Assembly (NCBI GenBank): GCA_963978895.1
Contig: OZ022238.1
Location: forward strand, 786,559 to 850,558
Source: Erpobdella octoculata
Taxonomy: Eukaryota > Annelida > Clitellata > Hirudinida > Erpobdellidae
Length of the DNA stretch: 64,000 nt
Direction: 5' to 3'
Positions 57,250 to 64,000 of the stretch are shown in pieces; position 1 is the stretch's first letter; every line of letters begins with the position of its first letter. The notes under the pieces are model-generated. The model saw only the letters and a list, made by a program, of their open reading frames with translations, did no database searches and was not told where the DNA came from. The translations under genes and the position numbers were made by a program.

Positions 57250-60200
57250 ATGACGCAATCTATAGTTATACAAGGTGATTTTTTTTTTATAGATACTTTA
57301 CTTATGAGGCCTATAGTGGCCTATGCCCTATTATACATATGATTGAAATTGAACTATTCTATTGAACCTTCCTTACAATCTACAATGTTACAATGTTTAT
57401 CAATAAATTATTTTAATATTTAGTTATTTAACTATGTTTTTATTTTTGTATAAAAAATGATTTTGCTATGCCTAAGCGTGCTATAATCTAGTTAGCTTCG
57501 GCTTCATCTTAGGTTAGCTAGCAAAGTTTTAGTCTAATTTACATTTATTTTTAGATGAATTATAAAATTTAGAGTCTAAATTAGAGTGGCTCAGTGTTAT
57601 CAAAAATTTCCAATTAGCAAATGAAATCAATATCTGTACGGTATATGACAAATCCGTGATCAAATTTTCTAGAAGATGTTTTTTGAAGATGTCTTCTTCA
57701 TCTACAATTTATTTCATTTAAACTTTTTAGAACTGCTAATAAAATTAGGTAACTAATATAAATAAATTAAAGTTAAAACGCATAATTTCTTTCCAGTCGG
57801 TCAGTGCGGAAATCAAATTGGTCGGAGATTTTGGGATTTGGCGCTGAGAGAACATGCCAGCATTAATAAAGTAAATTTTTTTATTTCATTCCGATGATGA
57901 TGATGATTTGACTTTATCGCAAATGTTGCCGACTCGTTTGATAAGGTCTTGACCCGTCTGAAAACGGGAGCGAGTTCAATAGAAAGATTTTTGAAGGAAT
58001 TTAAAGATTTTGTTGGAGAAATATTTCAGTTGAAGGTATTCGGCTCGCCGAATAAAAAAATAACGGAAATCTAATTAATTGTAAAAGTTGCTTGGCAAAT
58101 AAAATGGAGTATTATATTAACCAATCAGTCAGAAGCAATGTTTTTTTGATTTAGTTTGTTATTTATTTGTTGTTATTTTATTTATTTATTTCATTATTTA
58201 TTTTATTCATGGAATATTTTTTCAATCAAGCAATCAATGTCAACATTTAGTAGCAGATAATATCTAAAATAAAGCGCTATATAAATTTTATTTTAAATTA
58301 AATAATCAGAATTCTTATTATAACTATTATTATTAATAGATTTATTTTGCTTATATATTTTAATTTAATTCTTTTTATTTTTAATTTTATTTTAATTTTG
58401 CTTATAAATTTAATTTAATTCTTTTTTTTCAAAGAAAGGGGTTTACGACGATGCGATGAGCAGCTTCTTTACGAACTGCGATGAGACGACGTCGTCCGAA
58501 GAACCCTCCAGAGGGTTTCAGAAAGTGAAAAACCTTCGTGCTAGGGTATGAAGGGTTGTTTTTATGAATATTTTTTAAATACTTTATGAATATTTTTTAA
58601 ATACTTTATGAATATTTTTTAAATACTTTATGAATATTTTTTAAATACTTTATGAATATTTTTTAAATACTTTATGAATATTTTTTAAATACTTTATGAA
58701 TATTTTTTAAATACTTTATGAATATTTTTTAAATACTTTGGGATTATTTGTTTTCTTTAGACATATTCGATTAAATAAGGTAGAACACTTTGCTGAATTA
58801 ATTTTGTTTTTACAACAACCCAAACCTGCTTAGAAACAGGTTATTTTTAAAGTGTCATGAAGTTTTTATTAAAGAATATTCTGGGTTGTTAGAAAAATCT
58901 TATTTAATGGAGTATGTCTAAAAGAATATAAATACATATCTTTTTTAGTTTATTGTTGAACGTTAGGCTCGGTTTGTGGGACGGTTAAGGAGTTGTCAGT
59001 AAATGATTATCTGTGAATGGAATTTTACAAATTTGAACATTTTCCCCCCTCCGGGCATTTTAAATGGCGGGCCCCTCTGACTTTCGTGGGATTTAAATTT
59101 CTTAAATTAAAATTTCTTTTGCATCACCGTCATTACCAGGCGGTTTTGATTGACATGGAAGAGGGCGTGGTTTCTGAGATACTGAGGAGTCCAATGGGCA
59201 GTCTGTTTCATCACCAGCAGCTTGTCACAGACGTATCCGGGTCTGGAAACAATTGGTAAAATTTCGATAATCATCTTTTTTTTAACTGTGTTAAAAAACA
59301 ACTTATTACTCATTTAAATAAAGTCTTCTACGTTATTATTCCTGTTATTATTAATAATATAATTGTTGTTGTGGTTGTAGACGTAGTTGATACGACCTAC
59401 TTTTAAAAACTAGGGCAGTGGGTTACCACGAATACGGGAGGAAGTACGAGCGAGAGATCAGCGATGTCGTCCGGAAGGCTGCCGAGTGCTGCGACTGCCT
59501 CCAGTGCTTCTTTCTTCTACACTCCATGGGAGGAGGTCAGCGTGTGACGTCATCATCATCATCATCATCATCATTTATTTTTGAAAGGTCCCTATTCCAC
59601 GCTATGCTAGGGTCGGACGTTTTTTTTCCATATCAAGCCCCCTCCACAAGTCACGATTATTTTTCCGCTCCGGTTCACTCCGTGTGTTTATCGCTCGTCG
59701 TTTTTTTCCCCGACTGTTGCCATGTCGTGGTCGTGACCACGGCCATCGCAATCTTCCTTAAGGGATTGTTGCCGGTTCATGTTGCGTTCGTTGTCACCGG
59801 AAATGATATTTTCATCTTTGTGGCACTGGGTTTTTAAGGTAGGATTATCTTGACCCGTCCGTTGTATATCCTCGGTGAAGGTGACTGAAGAATGGCACCC
59901 AGATAGAGTTTTTAGGGCCGTAGTAAATTGCAGGGTGAAACGAGATGATGACAGCTATTACCAAGATGATTTTGTCAATACATAAATTATTTAATACACT
60001 TAATTTTTTTTAATATATTAATTATTTTTACACTTTAATTATGTTACTACATTAATTATGTTAATTACCTGAGTTATGCTAATTGTATTCCTACGAGAAT
60101 TGACATCTATGTAGTTTTAATGAGCACTTTTTCCACGGCATCTTCATCATCTTCCTACCACCATTTTATTTCCTCTCCAGGAACTGGATCGGGACTTGGA

Positions 60201-63200
60201 ACGTTCGTTTTGAGGCTCCTGGAAGATGAATACCCGGACATCTACAGGTGAGTTTTCCACCTACCTGCGGTGCAATACATTTGCAGTACAACTGTAATTT
60301 AGCAACACGAGTAATCAAAAACCGGAGTCTAGCTAGAAGACTGTAATAAGTAGGGATTTGCCTGATGTTTGATGCATCTCTGTGAGCAATTCCTAAATCT
60401 TGATAAAATTTGTCTGTTGTTAATCAACGGTACTTTTTTTTAAAGAATTAAGCTTATTAAATTATTAATTGAAATAATTCAGTTTTCTTCCCCCGTTTTC
60501 ATTCCGAAAGCCGCAATTTTAACTTTTCCGTCGGAGGTAAACGAAACCCATGGAAAAAACCCGATTTTCCGTAATTCGGAAATCTTTCTCGTGTCAGATT
60601 TGCCGTCCCCGTGTTCCCGTCGGATGAGGATGACGTCATCACCTCCCCCTACAACAGCACGCTCGCCCTGGAACAACTCACCGACCATGCCGACTGTGTT
60701 CTACCGATAGAGAACCAGGTTGCGTGTTCTCCTTGATTTAATTTAATTATTTATTAATAAATTGAATTATTAATTATTAATAAATTGTATTAATAATTAT
60801 TAATTATTAATAAATTGTATTAATAAATATTAATTATTAATAAATTGTATTAATAATTATTAATTATAATAAAGTGTATTAATAAATATTAATTATTAAT
60901 AAATTGTATTAATAATTATAAATTATTAATAAATTGTATTAATAAATATTAATTATTAATAAATTGTATTAATAAATAGTTTTTATTTCTATTCGGTTTC
61001 TTTAATTTATTATGTTTCTTCAATTTAATGTGTGTTTTTTTGTGTATGTGTGTTTGCCTTGAACAACTTGAATGTGATATTGATAATGATGTTTGGTAAT
61101 GGTATTGATAATGATTATAATGTTGATGATGATGATGAATTTTCAGGCTCTCTCTTGCATACTGGAAAAAATAAACCAGAGCGTCCCGTCCGATAAGTTC
61201 GGAAAGAGGGTGTTTACGGGTCGAACGCCCTCCTCTAGCGACAACCCGCGGATCAAGGCAGGCTCCGCTCTTTCGGACGGAGGGGCGGGGCAGCAGAGTG
61301 TCAAGGTCAAGGATCAGAAACCCTTTGATGCGATGAACAACATCGTTGCCAATTTGCTACTAAATTTGACAAGGTGAATGCTTATTCGATGACATGGTTT
61401 TGGCTTGCTCCTAACCGGAGGTAAGTTCAAGAAACCATTCCAGGAGTTTTGATCTGTTATTGATTCTTATAAACATCTTTTTTTTTTAGCATATTTTTCA
61501 GTCAGCCAGTCGTGAATTTAGTTTAGTCTACGATTATTTGAAATATGGCTGAAATAAAACCTGTTATAAATGGCCTTCAACTGTCGCAGGGAAACTAAGG
61601 TTTAAAAATTCTACTGAAAGTGTATGTAAAATTTTATTGCATAATGTCATATTTCAAGGTCTGGCCTGAGGGATCGAAGTAGCACAGATATAAGAAACAA
61701 GGCCACCTGGTGAATAAAATAAAATATAACTTATCAATGATATATCATTTTATTGCAGTTGGTTGGTTAGTATACTTTATTTTATTCCCCAGGTGGCGTG
61801 AAATGTTTTTTGTTTTCTCTTTTTATATTAGTTTATTATCTACTTAAGTCTTATATAATGTCCCAGCCTCACTCGCTCACTCACTCACTCACTGGGTCGG
61901 GAACGCTGGCTCATTCAACTGTCAATCGTTATGCAATCGTAACCAGACATTCAAACGCACATGCACATAACTGGCAGTTGTTTCCGACATCAACGTATGA
62001 AAACTGAAAACGACTAATGACCAACCAGCCCGGTCATCAACGGCTTTTTCTATAAATACTTGTTCCATTTTGTTACAATGTTGAATGTAGCCTACATGAA
62101 TAACATGCGAGAAAAATAGGTCTTTTTTTAGCTGCGACATCGGGCCCAATTATGCGAGATAATCGGTCATGCATATGCGTGCAATTTCTTTGCTAATCTT
62201 CATCTATTTCATTTTTTTAATATTAAATTACATTTGAATGTTAATATAATTATCGAAATCTACCATAATATTCATAATAACTCAAATATTTTATTATTAA
62301 AAAAAAAATAACCTAGTTATCGTTTCATCATCCATTTCAGCTCTTCGCGATTCGAGGGATGCTTGAATGTCGACATCAACGAAATCACCATGAACCTCGT
62401 TCCGTTCCCCAGCATGCACTACCTCATCGCCAGTCAGAGCCCGATGTACTCCCTTACCGATCTCCGTCTTGCTTCCAGAAGGTTGTTGTTGTTGCTGCTG
62501 GTGTGACTTGTCGTGGTCGTTGTCGTGATTGTGCTGTTGGTAGGGTTGAGCTAGTAAGTTGTTAGATGTGATGGTTATGGGTAACTGTGTTAATGGTTGA
62601 AGATACCATGATCGTAGCTAGTAAGTTGTTAAATGTGATGGTTATGGGTAACTGTGTTAATGGTTGAAGATACCATGATCGTAGCTAGTAAGTTGTTAAA
62701 TGTGATGGTTATGGGTGATTGTGTTAATGGTTGAAGATGTCGTGATCGTAATTGGTTTCCTGGCCCATGAATTTTGATTGAGTCATTATTTAATGTAAAA
62801 AAATTTTTATGTATGTATGTATCCATTGGCATCAAACTTAAACACTTGAACCGATTTTATTGAAATTTAGTACGCTTGAAGGGCATGGTCTAGGGGGCTG
62901 GTTTGCATCCACTTTGCCAGAAATCTCCATACCAGTGGCGTTTCATGGCTAAAACAGCCCGGGAAACGCCGGCTACTCCAGCTAGTTTCACGCGAATGTA
63001 TTCATCGTCTGATTAATTCTTCCAGGTTGGACAGCATGTTCAGTGATGCCTTCTCTTCCGACCACCAGATGGTCAGGTGCGATCCGAAGCACGGCACCTA
63101 CCTGGCTTGCGCCCTCATGGTCAGAGGAGCGGTCGAGGTATCCGACGTGAGGAGGAATATAGAAAGGTACTCGACGGTTATGACGGACTGAAGACGGGTT

Positions 63201-64000
63201 GATGAATTGATTGGTGAATGTGAATTGACTGGTGAATGTGAATTGATTGGTGAATGTGAATTGATTGGTGAATGTGAATTGACTGGTGAATGTGAATTGA
63301 TTGGTGAATGTGAATTGATTGGTGAATGTGAATTGATTGGTGGATGTGAATTGATTGGTGGATGTGAATTGATTGGTGAATGTGAATTGATTGGTTAATG
63401 TGAATTGGTTGGTGAATGTGAATTGATTGGTGAATGTGAATTGATTGGTGAATGTGAATTGATTGGTGAATGTGAATTGATTGGTGAATGTGAATTGATT
63501 GGTGAATGTGAATTGATTGGTGAATGTGAATTGATTGGTGAATGTGAATTGATTGAATAGATTTGGATGGTGACTTAATTAGTGTATACATATAGATTTA
63601 TGGATGGATCGATTGATGGGTTGATGAAAGGATTGAGAACTTAATAGGTCGACAAATGTATCGACCTATCAGCGTATGTAATAATCTTATTAATAGATTG
63701 ACGAATGATTTGATTAATTGGTGGAATTATTGAATCGGTTGATGGCTTGGCCAATTTATGGACTGATCCACCAAATAGTTCTGTTTCTGGAGAACAAAGC
63801 CAAAAATGTTGTTCAATCTAAGTCAACTATTTTGTTCCAAACTAAATGTTCCACTTTCTCCGACTGGAAAAAAAAGGTTGCGACCCAAGTTGAACTTCGT
63901 CGACTGGAACACAGACGGCTGGAAGGTTGGCATCTGTTCGGCTCCTCCGTTTGGTCATCCCTATTCGCTGCTGGCCCTGGCTAATAACAGCTCCATCTGG
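57250..64000 (+). CDS. TUBE1: Epsilon-tubulin, partial (3' end beyond the window)
   Basis: Eleven exons: 57250-57274, 57797-57870, 58435-58545, 59140-59255, 59414-59535, 60181-60247, 60598-60718, 61147-61373, 62341-62481, 63026-63166, 63877-64000 and on. All phases agree; 423 codons are present of roughly 475. Epsilon-tubulin is a centriole protein needed for triplet microtubules and ciliated-cell centrioles. The spliced start MTQSIVIQVGQCGNQIG, the loop MEEGVVSEIL, the GTP-binding GGGTGSGLGTF, YNSTLALEQL, and PFDAMNNIVANLLLNLT with FEGCLNVDINEITMNLVPFP match the family closely. CDCLQCFF is typical of epsilon over alpha/beta. The acidic insert after KRVFTGRTPSSS (about residues 230-265) varies between species. 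Start chosen because an 8-codon first exon gives the expected N-terminus. Confidence 0.97.
58560..58742. repeat. 22-bp tandem repeat in TUBE1 intron
   Basis: Eight near-perfect copies of AATATTTTTTAAATACTTTATG. Confidence 0.95.
60745..60985. repeat. About 32-bp AT-only tandem repeat in TUBE1 intron
   Basis: Repeated 'taaattgtattaataattat' and 'taattattaataaattgtat' with small length changes. Confidence 0.85.
62549..62750. repeat. About 67-bp tandem repeat, three copies
   Basis: Units start at about 62549, 62616 and 62684 with 'gctagtaagttgtta'. They continue 'gtgatggttatgggtaactg' and 'tgttaatggttgaagatacc'. TUBE1 intron. Confidence 0.88.
62810..62985 (+). mobile_element. Helitron-like 3' fragment
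   Basis: Contains the phrase 'gaaccgattttattgaaatt' and ends AGCCCGGGAAACGCCGGCTA with CTAG|T (CTAG at 62982-62985), a hairpin followed by CTAG as at 20031. Different family from the minisatellite-bearing copies. Lies in a TUBE1 intron. Confidence 0.65.
63205..63560. repeat. 18-bp minisatellite in TUBE1 intron
   Basis: About 19 copies of TGAATTGATTGGTGAATG. Open on both strands because the period is 18 (ECELIG and QSIHIH units). No evidence of translation. Confidence 0.95.

Noticed and set aside
59418..59837. 139-codon frame as a separate gene
   Set aside because: Its first part is TUBE1 exon 5 in the correct frame. The rest is read-through into the intron past the donor at 59536.
63178..63591. 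Repeat protein of QSIHIH units (minus) or ECELIG units (plus)
   Set aside because: An 18-bp minisatellite in a TUBE1 intron. The period is a multiple of three, which keeps frames open.

Overview
This is 64 kb of AT-rich nuclear DNA from an animal. The genes have introns with GT/AG borders. Two belong to cilium or centriole systems (MKKS/BBS6 and epsilon-tubulin), so the animal is ciliated. Tetraspan, glutaredoxin and matrin-zinc-finger genes, BEL/Pao and Gypsy-type LTR elements, hAT elements, Helitron ends and very long microsatellites point to an invertebrate, but I cannot name the phylum. Nothing here looks prokaryotic.

Host genes, left to right: a two-exon tetraspan membrane protein (833-1637, minus); a tRNA-Pro(UGG) (1807-1878); a second tetraspan gene with the same intron position and phase (4199-5177, plus); a small single-pass membrane protein (8491-8951, plus); a dithiol glutaredoxin (10177-11223, plus); two paralogous five-coding-exon genes for short secreted, probably GPI-anchored proteins (26397-33721 and 40156-43870, plus); MKKS/BBS6 (45569-47557, plus); a long CIZ1-like matrin-type zinc-finger gene (48554-56779, minus); and epsilon-tubulin TUBE1 (57250 to beyond the window end, plus). 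The last two start head to head about 470 bp apart and may share a promoter. All exon structures were read by eye from splice signals, reading phase and family similarity.

Mobile DNA: 16.1-29.1 kb is a nested transposon block. A Helitron-like element has been split by a 3.1-kb Gypsy-type LTR element. That element has an intact gag-protease-RT-RNase H frame, near-identical 142-bp LTRs and no integrase. A 5.9-kb BEL/Pao element follows about a dozen bases downstream. Its 1578-codon frame has gag, protease and integrase, but the segment that should be RT and RNase H is replaced by about 355 residues of acidic, polar sequence. The two elements therefore have opposite gaps: one has the polymerase and the other the integrase. 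This is the most unusual observation in the window. Further right lie head-to-head Helitron ends with an 18-bp minisatellite, duplicated in tandem. Two hAT elements have perfect 8-bp target duplications, and a hAT MITE sits in a 3' UTR.

Simple DNA: two (AGT)n arrays (about 0.55 and 0.95 kb), several (TA)n tracts, and tandem repeats of 18, 22, 39, about 67, about 74 and about 155 bp occupy introns and spacers.
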